Of a DNA stretch of 53,092 nucleotides, positions 16,789-26,600 are shown one piece after another. Each line of letters opens with the position of its first letter. The first letter of the stretch is position 1. This DNA is from Opitutia bacterium (GTDB lineage: Bacteria > Verrucomicrobiota > Verrucomicrobiia > Opitutales > Opitutaceae): NCBI GenBank assembly GCA_947467625.1, contig CANIJN010000007.1:1-53092 (forward strand), in the 5' to 3' direction. Both the position numbers and the translations under genes were made by a program. The notes below the pieces were generated by a model. That model was not told the DNA's origin. It ran no database searches and saw nothing but the letters and a program-made list of their open reading frames with translations.

Positions 16789-19700
16789 TTGGCCTCCCCA
16801 CGCACAAAGCACCTCGTCCGTTTCGAACGCCGTCCCCGCGCCGGCTTCGCACTGCTCATCACGATCACGCTGCTCGCGTTTTTGGTGATCTTGCTGGTTG
16901 GCCTCGCGACCTACACGCGCGTAGAGACCGCCGTCGCCAGCAACACCCAGCGCCAGGCCCAGGCCCGCCAAAACGCCCTCCTCGCCCTGAACGTCGCGTT
17001 GGCCCAGCTCCAAAAACACGCCGGCCCCGACACCCGCGTGACGGCGACCGGTCAAGGGATCGGCGGTGCCTCTGCGAAAAATCTCACGGGCGTGTGGGAC
17101 GCCACGGGCACGGGGCCAACGGCGTTGACCTGGCTCGTCAGTGGCAGTGAAGCGACGGGCATCACACCGGACGCCGTGCTTGCCGCCGCGCCCACCCCAG
17201 CGACCACCGCGACGACAGATCAGGAGTTTCTGGTCCGCGAAAAGACGGTATCCAACTCGGCCGACTACGTAAAGGTCGCCAAACAAAATCTCCTGTCGGT
17301 CGGGGTTCCCGGTCAGACGGGCGCAGTGCGGATCGGGCGCTACGCGTGGTGGATCGGCGATCAGGGCGTCAAGGCCCCCGTCGCCGTGCCCGACGCGAGT
17401 GACACCGTGACGTACGCTCCCTTCGACTCAGCGGACCTTCGCTCGCGTATCCGCCAGCAAATCACGCTCGGCGCCGGTGCCGCCGACGCTGCGGGCGCGC
17501 CCGTCTTCGAGCCGCGCGACGTGAACAATGCGGCTCTGGTCGCGAATCAAAAAATCGCCAGCACGACGCAAATCGCGTTTCTCAAGAATGCCTCCAATAC
17601 CGTGGTCGGCCTCGCCAACGTGCAGCGAAATTTCATTAACTGGTCGCCCGGTAATTTTGCGGTCCTCGCCAACACCAAGACCGGCGGCCTGCGCGAGGAT
17701 CTTTCGCTCGCACCGGCTACCCTAGGAGACGCCTTTGCCGCGTGGGCCAATTATCCGGCCTACATGGAGAGCTTTGGTCCTGCGGTGGTTCCACCCTCAG
17801 ACGATGCGGGTAGCACACCGACGGCGGTCCCAGTTGCACCCGCAATCTCGCCCGCCTATGGCAGTGATCCCCTGCGCAGGCGCTACCGGCTAACGCCGCC
17901 TTATATTTCTGCGGGCGTGGTGCATAGCGTGGCGCCCGTGATGAGTTTTTTTGGCCTGAGCTTCAGCGTGCGGGAGAATGCCGATGACGCCCCAAAAATG
18001 GAGGTTGCCGTGCGTTGTGTCGTTACGCTGTGGAATCCTTACTCCAGCGCCTTGGTTCCTGAGGACCTCCGCGTGGAAATTTCGGGCTTGCCGGAAATCC
18101 AAGTCGAGGATTCCGCCGGTGGCGATCATCCCGTGAACCTTCAAGAGACGTTGGCGGGCGTCGACGCGCCACTCCGCTTTTATCTGCCGTGGACGTCTGC
18201 CGCGCCGGCCATCGATCAGCACTCATGGTTACCGGGCCGCGTTTACAGTTGGGCCGCCACGGAGAATTTCAGCGAACCTCCCGAGGGAAACCCGATGGTC
18301 TTTCACTTTCCTGATGCCACTCCGCCCGGTGCCGGCCAGGGCTTAGTTCGCCCAACCACCGTGCATCACCACCTGAATCCCGTTGGGACCACCGACCCCG
18401 TTAAACGATTTTGCCGGTCGCTGGCGCCCGCGACCATTCGTATCCGTGTGGTGCGAGTGCGCGATGGAAGCGAACTCGGAACCTACAGCCTAAACGTCGA
18501 TCAGTTTGGCCCGACCACTCCATTGAACATCGGCTACAAATACGTTGATTTCGCGATCGTGCGCCGCCTCCCCGAGACCGATGAACTGGCGGCGGGATCA
18601 GCGGAAAAGTGGCTGACTGCGCCCGGTCGCGATCCGCGCCACCCGGCCTTTCCCTCCATTGGATTCATCGGTGGTCCCAATGGCGTAGATCCAGCCCTCT
18701 ATGGTGGCGCCAATATCACGGGCTTCGTGGTCCGCAGCTCGGATCGTTTGTTGGATCGGGCTACGAATGGGTATTCCTACAATGAGGACGTTCCCGTCTT
18801 TGAGCTACCCCGGGCACCCATTTTGTCCGTGGGTCAATTGCAGCACGTGCACCTAGCAGACGCCCGCCCGTTTGCGGTGGGTAATCCGTGGTCCAGCGGG
18901 GCCGAGATCAACGGGATCCCGGCTCCCGATATTTTCGATCGCTTCTTTTTTTCCGGGCTGAGCGACGGAGTGACGCCGACCACGACCACGTCTGGCGATC
19001 TGATCTTGCCGAACCCGCTGCTCAAACCCTTGCGGAAGTCGGATGCGACCCGTGTAACGATCGAGGATGTGCGAGCGCTGATGTCGCCTGCGACCGGGAC
19101 CGACGCCGATGGAAACGTCGTTCCGGGCCTCCCGGCATCCGCGTATTCGTCAAAATATTTTCTGCAGGGCGCTGCGTTTAATCTGAATTCGAAGAACGCG
19201 ACCGCATGGACGGCCGTTCTGCGGGGCGTGCGGTTTCCGGCGCCACAGTCCTTCGGGTACCTCAACGCCTCCGCCGACACCGGCACGGCAGATGACGCCG
19301 ATCAATCGACCGTGCAATCGACGGAGGCGCAGTTTTTCCGATTCTCTCAGTCGGCGCAGGAGACGTACTCATCGGAGGCAGGCCTCGCGGATTCGGCAGC
19401 CGATTCGGCGTCGCCGTCCTTGGCCAATACCCACCTCTTCCGTCGAGGCATGCGCACCCTGACGGCAGCCCAGATCGTCTCTTTTTCAGCCAAGATCGTT
19501 GAACTGATGACCATGAAGCACGCAGCCGAAGGGCCGTTCCGTTCGCTCGCAGAATTTCTTGCGCCGTCGGCGTTGTTTTCGGGAGCCGATGCCGACGGCA
19601 ATGCGCTCGCGCCTCGCAGCCTGCTGGAGGCCGCGATTACCGACACAGAGCTCAATGCCGAGATCGCTGAGTTCAGTTCGCAGTGGCTCACGCAAGCGGA

Positions 19701-19977
19701 CGTGATGACCGCGCTCGCTCCCGTGCTCTTTCCCCGCTCCGACACCTTTGTGATCCGTGCCTTTGGCGAGGCCGTCAATCCCGTGACCAATGGCACGGAG
19801 GGCAAGGCGTGGTGCGAAGCGATCGTGCAGCGCGTCCCAGAATACTTTGATCCAGCCGTTGCGTCCGGCGACGCTCCGGAAGTGGCTCCCGGGGCACTCG
19901 TCAGTCTCCTGAATCAAACCAACGGTCGTCGCTTCAAGATCATCTCTTTCCGATGGCTCACGCGATCCGACATTTGA
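16789..19977 (+). CDS. large PilX/GspK-like cassette protein (Verru_Chthon cassette protein A type)
   Basis: A 1062-residue protein that starts at a TTG 5 nt after the previous gene. The N-terminus is basic (residues 1-21), then GFALLITITLLAFLVILLV is one membrane helix, followed by a R-V-E-T region similar to PilX/GspK. The remainder is a very large exported domain without recognisable catalytic motifs; there are several Thr/Ala/Asp-rich stretches. GspK is the largest pseudopilin and caps the tip in type II systems. Here the protein is much longer than any GspK, so the surface role may differ. Verru_Chthon cassette A proteins are described as this long. The Glu+5 rule of true pseudopilins does not hold, also as in GspK. 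Confidence 0.75.
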   Translation: MASPRTKHLVRFERRPRAGFALLITITLLAFLVILLVGLATYTRVETAVASNTQRQAQARQNALLALNVALAQLQKHAGPDTRVTATGQGIGGASAKNLTGVWDATGTGPTALTWLVSGSEATGITPDAVLAAAPTPATTATTDQEFLVREKTVSNSADYVKVAKQNLLSVGVPGQTGAVRIGRYAWWIGDQGVKAPVAVPDASDTVTYAPFDSADLRSRIRQQITLGAGAADAAGAPVFEPRDVNNAALVANQKIASTTQIAFLKNASNTVVGLANVQRNFINWSPGNFAVLANTKTGGLREDLSLAPATLGDAFAAWANYPAYMESFGPAVVPPSDDAGSTPTAVPVAPAISPAYGSDPLRRRYRLTPPYISAGVVHSVAPVMSFFGLSFSVRENADDAPKMEVAVRCVVTLWNPYSSALVPEDLRVEISGLPEIQVEDSAGGDHPVNLQETLAGVDAPLRFYLPWTSAAPAIDQHSWLPGRVYSWAATENFSEPPEGNPMVFHFPDATPPGAGQGLVRPTTVHHHLNPVGTTDPVKRFCRSLAPATIRIRVVRVRDGSELGTYSLNVDQFGPTTPLNIGYKYVDFAIVRRLPETDELAAGSAEKWLTAPGRDPRHPAFPSIGFIGGPNGVDPALYGGANITGFVVRSSDRLLDRATNGYSYNEDVPVFELPRAPILSVGQLQHVHLADARPFAVGNPWSSGAEINGIPAPDIFDRFFFSGLSDGVTPTTTTSGDLILPNPLLKPLRKSDATRVTIEDVRALMSPATGTDADGNVVPGLPASAYSSKYFLQGAAFNLNSKNATAWTAVLRGVRFPAPQSFGYLNASADTGTADDADQSTVQSTEAQFFRFSQSAQETYSSEAGLADSAADSASPSLANTHLFRRGMRTLTAAQIVSFSAKIVELMTMKHAAEGPFRSLAEFLAPSALFSGADADGNALAPRSLLEAAITDTELNAEIAEFSSQWLTQADVMTALAPVLFPRSDTFVIRAFGEAVNPVTNGTEGKAWCEAIVQRVPEYFDPAVASGDAPEVAPGALVSLLNQTNGRRFKIISFRWLTRSDI

Positions 19978-20750
19978 TTGGTGGCGTTCTGTCCAAGATA
20001 GCGCGGCGCTTAAGTCCGCGTCAGGAAAACGACGGTCGCGGGCAAAAGCACCGCGCTACGTTCAAACGGTTGCGCGCCTCAGTAGTCGCCGCGTTCGCGC
20101 CCTTCGCTTTCTCAGGCGCAGTCAACGCCCAAGCGCCGCGCCCGGGAGAGCTGGCGGGCCGGTTCACCGTCTTCGCGGCGCGACCAATCACGGATATTTC
20201 CTTCACGCCGCGCGCCGCCGCACCGAAGCAGCAACTCATTTTCTACCCGACGGCGCGATCACCCCGCTACGTTTATCGCAGTGCCATGCCGCTGCGTTTT
20301 TACGACGAGACGACCGGCAGCGTCGTGGCAGAGGCGGTCATCCCGCTGGAAATGAAGGACGCGCTGTTGCTGTTCTCACCGATCGAACCGGCTACCGTGA
20401 GTGGATTGCGCTACCGAATCGCCGTGCTCGACGAGACGGGGCTTCGCAGCGGCCCCCGTGGACTGACCATGATCAATCTGAGCGGACTCGCGCTTACCGG
20501 AACGGTCGGCAAAGAAACGGTCGCGCTCGAGGCTGGCCTGAATCCCACCATCGCGGTCGCGTCGGCGACGAAGGTTGTCCTGCGCACATCCGCCAACGGC
20601 CGTTCACTCCAGTCTTACGCGGATACGGTGCTGCTGAAAAAAGATGAACGGGCGCTCTTGCTCATTTTCCCGCCCTTCTACAAAGGCTCATGTGAGGTCC
20701 AAACGAGATTGCTCGTCGAGGGAACAGCGCCGTCGACCGCCCAAAAATAA
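19953..20750 (+). CDS. small exported protein at end of pseudopilin cassette, unknown function
   Basis: A 265-residue protein I cannot assign to a family. A signal-like hydrophobic segment (SVVAAFAPFAFSGAVNA, about residues 43-60) follows a long basic leader, so the true start may be an internal Met or the leader may be processed later. The mature region is beta-rich, with no repeats or enzyme motifs. The gene overlaps the preceding one by 25 nt in another frame, so it belongs to the same operon. It is followed by the hairpin at 20755-20780. It could be a periplasmic or outer-membrane partner of the pseudopilin system. Confidence 0.6.
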   Translation: MAHAIRHLIGGVLSKIARRLSPRQENDGRGQKHRATFKRLRASVVAAFAPFAFSGAVNAQAPRPGELAGRFTVFAARPITDISFTPRAAAPKQQLIFYPTARSPRYVYRSAMPLRFYDETTGSVVAEAVIPLEMKDALLLFSPIEPATVSGLRYRIAVLDETGLRSGPRGLTMINLSGLALTGTVGKETVALEAGLNPTIAVASATKVVLRTSANGRSLQSYADTVLLKKDERALLLIFPPFYKGSCEVQTRLLVEGTAPSTAQK

Positions 20751-20754
20751 AAAT

Positions 20755-20780
20755 CGCCGCATGATTTTTATCATGCGGCG
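20755..20780 (-). terminator. terminator for tRNA-Met (also downstream of cassette)
   Basis: Perfect 11-bp stem (cgccgcatgat with atcatgcggcg) and a 4-nt loop. On the minus strand it is followed by a T-rich run (atttttattttt), so it is a good rho-independent terminator for the tRNA-Met gene. On the plus strand the T-run is missing and an A-run precedes it, so it may also slow transcription leaving the pseudopilin cassette. Confidence 0.72.
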
Positions 20781-20785
20781 AAATT

Positions 20786-20860
<75 letters not shown>

Positions 20861-20898
20861 ATTTCACTTGTATAGCGTTACTTGCAAACACTTGTGAA
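20861..20898 (-). promoter_or_regulatory. candidate sigma-70-type promoter of tRNA-Met
   Basis: On the minus strand TTCACA (20898-20893) and TATACA (20874-20869) are separated by 18 nt and end about 8 nt before the tRNA 5' base. Match to TTGACA and TATAAT is 5/6 and 4/6. Start of transcription would fall close to position 20861-20862, leaving almost no leader to remove. Confidence 0.5.
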
Positions 20899-21232
20899 AA
20901 AATTCATTAAGTCGTTTCCTACAGCAAGGGCTCTAAAATGAGCACCCAAAGGAAGACGCAACATAAGGGAAAGAACCTCTCGCGCACTGACGACTCCGCG
21001 AACAACTGGACGGAGTTTACTACGGGCGGTTCATTTTGCACGGCAAGCAAAAATGTTTCCGCGCGAAACAGAGGGGGTGAATAATCTGCGCCTCGAAGAT
21101 TTTCGCCGATTCCGATCTCATTTATTTTTCGGGTGGGGCACACCCTCGAAATGAATGTCCCTCGGAAGCAACGGCGAAAGCGGACTGGTTCCGCCGTTTA
21201 GCTTCCGCGGCAGGTCGAGGGGTTGGGAGGCT
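20861..21232. other. intergenic region with long imperfect hairpin
   Basis: About 370 nt between tRNA-Met and the end of accC. It holds the tRNA-Met promoter on its left and an imperfect hairpin at 21163-21207 (arms cggaagc + aacggcg with cgccgtt + gcttccg, a 2-nt bulge and 15-nt loop) which lies downstream of accC on the minus strand. No T-run follows it, so it is not a clear terminator. No convincing gene. Confidence 0.4.
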
Positions 21233-22597
21233 TCAGGAAAACAGATCCGTCGGCGTCCGGCTCATAAAGTCTTCCATGTAGGCCGTGGTCGCCTTGCCCT
21301 CGATGAACGTGGGATCGGCCATGATCGCACGATGGAGGGGAATCGTCGTCTTGATGCCGCGGACTAGATATTCGCTAAGCGCGCGATACATCCGCTCCAA
21401 CGCGACTTTGCGGGTCGGCCCAAAACTGATCAACTTACCAATCATGGAATCGTAATAGGGCGGAATCGTGTAGCCGCTGTAGGCATGTGAATCGACCCGC
21501 ACCCCGTGACCGCCGGGCGCATAGTACAAACCAATCGTACCGGGAGAGGGGGCAAAGTTACGGGCCGGGTCCTCGGCGTTGATGCGACACTCGATCGCGT
21601 GCTTATCGATTTTGATATCGCCTTGGTCGAAATCGAGCTTCTCGCCATTGGCGATGCGGATTTGCTGCTTAATGAGGTCGATACCCGTGACTTCCTCGGT
21701 CACAGGATGTTCGACCTGAATCCGAGTGTTCATCTCAATAAAGTAATAGTTTCCCTTCGCATCGACGAGGAACTCGATGGTGCCAGCATTCTCGTATTCC
21801 GCAGCCTCCGCCGCTTTGAGGGCATGCTTACCCATCTTCTTGCGCAGATCAGCGGTCAGGAACGGGGAGGGAGACTCCTCAATCAGTTTTTGGTGCCGAC
21901 GCTGCACAGAACAGTCACGTTCCCCAAGGTGAACAATCTTACCGTGGCTATCGCCAAGGATCTGGAACTCGATATGGCGCGGTTTTTCGATGTAGCGCTC
22001 AATGTAGACACTGCCGTTACCAAAGGCCTTCTCGGCTTCGCCCCGGGCGACGTGGTATTCCTTGGCGAAGGATATGTCGTTGTGAGCGATCCGCATGCCG
22101 CGCCCGCCACCACCCGCGACCGCTTTGATGATCACAGGATAGCCAACCTTACGGGCAACCTTCACGGCTTCGGCCTCATTCTCGACCGGACCGTCGGAGC
22201 CAGGGACAATGGGCACACCCGCCTTTCGAACCGTGTCTTTCGCGACGGCCTTATCCCCCATCATTTTGATGGATTTTGATTTCGGACCAATGAACTTGAT
22301 ATTGCAGGACTCGCATTGCTCGGCGAACTTGGCGTTTTCCGACAGAAAACCGTAGCCGGGGTGAATGGCGTCCACGTCGCCGATTTCCGCGGCGCTGATA
22401 ATGCGGTCAGCCCGCAAGTAGCTGTCCGCGCTCTTCGGCCCGCCGATGCAGATGGCTTCGTCAGCGAGTTGGACGTGCAGCGACTGTACGTCCGCTTCGG
22501 AGTAAACAGCCAAGGTCTTGATGCCCAACTCGCGACAGGCGCGGACAATGCGAAGGGCGATTTCACCGCGGTTGGCGATGAGGATTTTTTGAATCAT
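21233..22597 (-). CDS. accC: acetyl-CoA carboxylase, biotin carboxylase subunit AccC
   Basis: A 454-residue ATP-grasp enzyme, close in length to the E. coli subunit (449). It carboxylates the biotin on AccB using bicarbonate and ATP, the first half-reaction of malonyl-CoA synthesis for fatty acids. The N-terminus reads [20 protein letters not shown], as in all biotin carboxylases; the ATP-grasp glycine loop is AGGGGRGMR; the metal and ribose region includes [18 protein letters not shown]. The start at 22597 begins with this conserved N-terminus; a TTG at 22624 would add 9 residues and is unlikely. It follows accB by 88 nt on the same strand. accA and accD are not in the window, as is usual for many bacteria. 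Confidence 0.97.
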   Translation of the reverse strand: MIQKILIANRGEIALRIVRACRELGIKTLAVYSEADVQSLHVQLADEAICIGGPKSADSYLRADRIISAAEIGDVDAIHPGYGFLSENAKFAEQCESCNIKFIGPKSKSIKMMGDKAVAKDTVRKAGVPIVPGSDGPVENEAEAVKVARKVGYPVIIKAVAGGGGRGMRIAHNDISFAKEYHVARGEAEKAFGNGSVYIERYIEKPRHIEFQILGDSHGKIVHLGERDCSVQRRHQKLIEESPSPFLTADLRKKMGKHALKAAEAAEYENAGTIEFLVDAKGNYYFIEMNTRIQVEHPVTEEVTGIDLIKQQIRIANGEKLDFDQGDIKIDKHAIECRINAEDPARNFAPSPGTIGLYYAPGGHGVRVDSHAYSGYTIPPYYDSMIGKLISFGPTRKVALERMYRALSEYLVRGIKTTIPLHRAIMADPTFIEGKATTAYMEDFMSRTPTDLFS

Positions 22598-22685
22598 GTC
22601 GGTAAACGAAAAGAGCCCCGCCAAAACTACCGAGCGCTAGGCGCAAACGGTATCGGCTTGGCGGAGGGCTGGTTTTTGGAGGGGA

Positions 22686-23180
22686 TTAACCCTGTCTGAT
22701 CTTGAAGAGCCGCTGACCGTATTCGACGGGCTGCCCATTCTCTACCAACACCTCAAGGATGGTTCCTTTGGCTTCGGCCTGAATCTCATTCATAATTTTC
22801 ATGGCCTCGATAATGCAAACGAGCGAACTTTCAGTGACTTTGGTGCCCGTGTCCGAAAAAGGCTTACTTTCAGGTGAAGCTGCACGGTAGAAGGTTCCAA
22901 CCATCGGTGACTTAATAAAGGCGATGCCCGCCTCCTCCTGCGAGGGATTAGAACCACCCGCCGTGGGGACTGCATTCTGGGCGGCCGACGGCAATGGCAT
23001 CGGCGGGTTGATACCCGACTCCAAGAACGGGGAACTCGAACCACGGCCGGTTGAAACGATCGGGAGGCCATTGGCGCCACGCCGAATCTTGAGCTTGAAT
23101 CCCTCTTCCTCGACCGCGAACTCGGTCAATTCCGAGCGCTTCATAAGGTCGATGATTTGTTTGATTTGTTTTAGGTCCAA
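22686..23180 (-). CDS. accB: acetyl-CoA carboxylase biotin carboxyl carrier protein AccB
   Basis: A 164-residue carrier of the biotin swinging arm. The N-terminal helical part (MDLKQIKQIIDLMKRSELTE) is typical of BCCPs, then an Ala/Pro/Ser linker, then the biotinyl domain with the lysine motif IIEAMKIMNEI (E-A-M-K-M/I) around residues 119-129 and the tail QPVEYGQRLFKIRQG. The first codon is TTG (revcomp of caa at 23178-23180); no ATG nearby fits the conserved N-terminus, so an unusual start codon is supported. Upstream lies an AT-rich region with a perfect palindrome, the likely promoter of the accB-accC pair. Confidence 0.95.
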   Translation of the reverse strand: MDLKQIKQIIDLMKRSELTEFAVEEEGFKLKIRRGANGLPIVSTGRGSSSPFLESGINPPMPLPSAAQNAVPTAGGSNPSQEEAGIAFIKSPMVGTFYRAASPESKPFSDTGTKVTESSLVCIIEAMKIMNEIQAEAKGTILEVLVENGQPVEYGQRLFKIRQG

Positions 23181-23297
23181 AAGAAGCCTTGGTTGAGTTT
23201 ACGGGCAGCTGCAGCCGTTAGTTGGTGTCGAAGGCAGGTCGTTCAAAAGAAAAAGCTCGATCCACGCAATCTCTGATTTTCTCCACAGAACAGTAAA

Positions 23298-23324
23298 TTT
23301 CAGTATTTCGAAGAAATACTGAAA
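23298..23324. promoter_or_regulatory. 12-bp perfect palindrome, candidate operator of accBC
   Basis: Two arms tttcagtatttc and gaaatactgaaa, perfectly inverted, with 3 nt between. It lies about 120 nt before accB and 4 nt downstream, on the minus strand, of a TTGACA box (23333-23328). No repressor-binding protein was identified. Confidence 0.5.
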
Positions 23325-23377
23325 TAATGTCAAAAAACGCCATTTTTTACATTAAAATAGCCTATTTTTCGCCTTAA

Positions 23378-23629
23378 TTATCGATTTTTATGAACCGCTA
23401 AAACCCCATCTTTTGAAAAAACAATCGCTACATTCGCGTAAAAATCCTGCGGAGCGATGCACGAAAAGCTGACGTGTTGAGTTCCCTCCCAAAGCAATGG
23501 TATCGACTCCTCGATCAGGGAGAACCCTTCTTTTCTCAACCCGATCTCCTGCCGCGTTGGATTCGTTCTCGGGTTGCCGGTGGATAAAACCAAACACAAG
23601 GGCTCGGCCGTGTTGAACGGAGACGCCAC
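23378..23629 (-). CDS. possible small protein, unknown
   Basis: An 83-residue frame with a GTG start, between the rpoC terminator and accB on the same strand. Residue use looks like a soluble protein (for example LRKEGFSLIEESIPLLWEG and DFYANVAIVFSKDG), not like a GC-rich shadow. I do not recognise it, no ribosome binding site is obvious, and the 5' limit is uncertain. It may be a real short gene, or a chance frame in a lower-GC intergenic region. Confidence 0.3.
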   Translation of the reverse strand: MASPFNTAEPLCLVLSTGNPRTNPTRQEIGLRKEGFSLIEESIPLLWEGTQHVSFSCIAPQDFYANVAIVFSKDGVLAVHKNR

Positions 23630-23639
23630 CAGATGGTCA

Positions 23640-23670
23640 TAAAAAAACCCCGGACCAACTCGGTCCGGGG
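23640..23670 (-). terminator. rho-independent terminator of rpoC
   Basis: On the minus strand a perfect 9-bp stem (ccccggacc with ggtccgggg), 5-nt loop, followed by a run of seven to eight T residues. It starts 17 nt after the rpoC stop codon and closes the superoperon that begins at tRNA-Thr. Confidence 0.88.
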
Positions 23671-23686
23671 CTGAGATTATCTAAGC

Positions 23687-26600
23687 TTAGCTTGCCGTGG
23701 CTTCGACCACCGTGGGCTCCTCGGGGAGCTCGGCGCCGAACGGCAACGAGATCTTAAGCTGCTTGTAGATCGGCAGGCCCGTGCCTGCCGGAATCAAGTG
23801 ACCCATAATCACGTTTTCCTTGAAGCCGCGCAGGAGGTCGACCTTACCCAGAGTCGACGCGTCGGTGAGGACGCGAGTCGTCTCTTGGAAGGAAGCGGCG
23901 GAAATGAAGCTCTCGGTCTCGAGCGACGCCTTGGTGATCCCTAGGAGGATCGGCTCGGCCTCGGCGGGTTTGCCGCCCGCCTCTTCGATGCGACGATTTT
24001 CCGCGAGGAAATTGGCGCGATCGACCTGCTCACCCCAGAAGTTCTCGGTATCGCCCGGATCGGTGATCCGAACTTTTCGGAGCATCTGACGAATGATGAT
24101 CTCAATGTGCTTGTCGTTAATCGTCACGCCTTGGAGACGATAGACTTCTTGCACCTGCGAAATCAGGAAGTCGTAGAGCGCTGATGGCCCAAGAATCTCG
24201 AGGATCTCGTGCGGGTCGGCGGCACCTTCAGTAAGGTGCTGGCCTTTGTGCACGACGTCACCGGGTTGCACAATGATGTGCCGGCCGGTGGCGATGAGAT
24301 GCTCTTCTTCCTGCTGGGTCTCCTCGTTCTTGACTACGAGCTTGCGCTTGCCACGGACGGTACCCTCGAAACCGACGATACCGTCGATCCGGGACATTTC
24401 GGCGGCTTCCTTCGGACGACGGGCTTCAAAGAGCTCGGCGACACGAGGAAGACCACCGGTGATGTCCTTGGTCTTGGACGCTTGACGCGGGGTCTTCGCG
24501 AGCAAGGCACCAGGCGCGATCGTGTCGCCTTCCTGCACGGCGATCTGGGCGCCGACCGGAATCGAGTAGGCCGCGAGCGGCTTGTTCTTTGCGTCGCGGA
24601 TTTCGACCTGCGGATTGAGATCCTCTTTATGCTCGATGACGACCGTGGCGATGCGGCCCGACGCTTCGTCGAGTTCGCGCTTCACAGTGACGCCCGGGAT
24701 CATGTCCTTGAAGTGCAGCGTGCCACCCTTCTCGGAGAGAACTGGAATGTTATACGGATCCCATTGGGCGAGAACGGCGCCCTTTTCGATCTTCGCGCCG
24801 TCGCCGACGTGAAGGAAGGAACCGACCACGATGTTGTAGTTTTCGACTTCCTTGTCCTCGGAATCGAGGATTTGGATCGTACCGGTCTTATTGAGCACAA
24901 TAGCCGCGCCATCGGCCGTTTCGACCAGACGCAGACCTTTGTATTTTACTGTACCACTGGCCTTGACGCGAATTTCAGGAGTCTTGAAACCGCCGGAAGC
25001 AACGCCACCGATGTGGAACGTACGCATCGTGAGCTGCGTGCCGGGTTCACCGATCGACTGGGCCGCGATGATGCCGACGGAGTCACCGATCTTCGCGACT
25101 TTGTTGGTCGCGGGGTTGATGCCGTAGGACTTCGCGTCGATGCCTCCCTTGGTCGCGGATGTGAGGGGAGACATGACCTTGATGCGGTCGATGCCGAGCT
25201 CGTCGATCTTGGACGCCATGTCCTCAGTGATGATTTCACCGGAGCCGACGAGCAGCTCGGAAGGATTAATCGGGTTATAAACGTCGTCGCTCGAGAAGCG
25301 GCCGATGATGCGCTCTTTGAGGCCGACGATTTCATCGTCACCTTCGAAGATTGCCTTCTTCCACACGCCGTCGCGGGCACCGCAGTCGTCTTCCGCAATG
25401 ATGACGTCCATCGCCACGTCGCAAAGTTTGCGGGTGAGATAGCCGGCATCAGCGGTCTTGAGCGCGGTGTCAGCGAGGCCCTTGCGGGCGCCGTGGGTCG
25501 AGATGAAGTATTCGAGCACCGTGAGGCCCTCGCGGAACGAGGACAAAATGGGACGCTCAATGATTTCGCCGGAGGGCTTGGCCATGAGTCCGCGGGTGCC
25601 GCACAGCTGACGGATCTGCTGCTTGTTACCGCGGGCACCGGACTCCATCATGATGTAAACAGGATTTACCTCGGGCTTGCCATCGTTGTTCTCAAGTTTG
25701 GCGAACACGGCCTTGGCGATCTTGTCGGTCGCACCGGTCCAAACGTCGACCACCTTGTTGTAGCGCTCACCATCGGTGATGATGCCCTTGTTGAATTGGG
25801 CTTCGACTTCGGTGATTTTCTTCCGGGAGTCGGCGACGATGTCCTTCTTGGAATCAGGGATGATCATGTCATCGATACCGATTGAGATACCGGCGTGCAT
25901 CGCGGTGTGGAAACCCAGCTCCTTGAGCTTGTCGAGGGTCTCAACCGTGATGTGGTTACCGGAAATCTTGTAGGTATTGAGGATCAGGTCACCGAGCTTG
26001 CTCTTAGGAACGGGGAAGTTCACGAAACCGAGACCGGTAGGCCAGATCTGGTTGAAGATCACGCGACCGACGGTGGTGCGGATGGTCTTGCGCTTCGTGT
26101 CTCCATAGACCGTCTCGCGCGTGTAATCGGGATTCGGAACCTCGACCCAATCGTGCATCTTCAGAGCGCCATCAGCTTTGGCGTACAGCACCTCCTGCAG
26201 ACCACTAAGAAGAGGAACGCGAACGCCCTTGGCCGGCTTCGTGCGGGGCTCGATGGTAAGGTAGTAAGCACCGAGGACGATATCTTGGGACGGCGTCAGG
26301 ATCGGCTTGCCGGAGGACGGCGAGAAGATGTTCGACGTCGCCATCATGAGAAGTTTACACTCCATGATCGCTTCGAGGGACAACGGGACGTGCACGGCCA
26401 TCTGGTCACCGTCGAAGTCCGCGTTGTAGGCGGTGCAGACGAGCGGGTGAATGCGGATGGCTTCCCCCTCGATGAGGATCGGCTCGAAAGCTTGGATCGA
26501 CAAACGGTGAAGCGTGGGCGCGCGATTGAGGAGGATCGGGTGACCCTTGGTGACTTCCTCTAGGATGTCCCAAACTTCCGGAGACTTCTTCTCGATCATC

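Larger units (their letters stand above)
23181..23686. other. AT-rich promoter region of accBC and terminal part of the rpoBC transcript
   Basis: About 506 nt. From left: a roughly 110-nt AT-rich stretch (23280-23390) with the palindrome and a candidate -35 box; a questionable small gene at 23378-23629; and the rpoC terminator at 23640-23670. Confidence 0.6.

Noticed and set aside
20919-21143. A 74-codon minus-strand frame between tRNA-Met and accC
   Set aside because: No start context or familiar features; it passes through a gap with other non-coding structures.
24209-25885. An open frame of 558 codons on the plus strand opposite rpoC
   Set aside because: Antisense shadow of rpoC; no start context or protein-like motifs.
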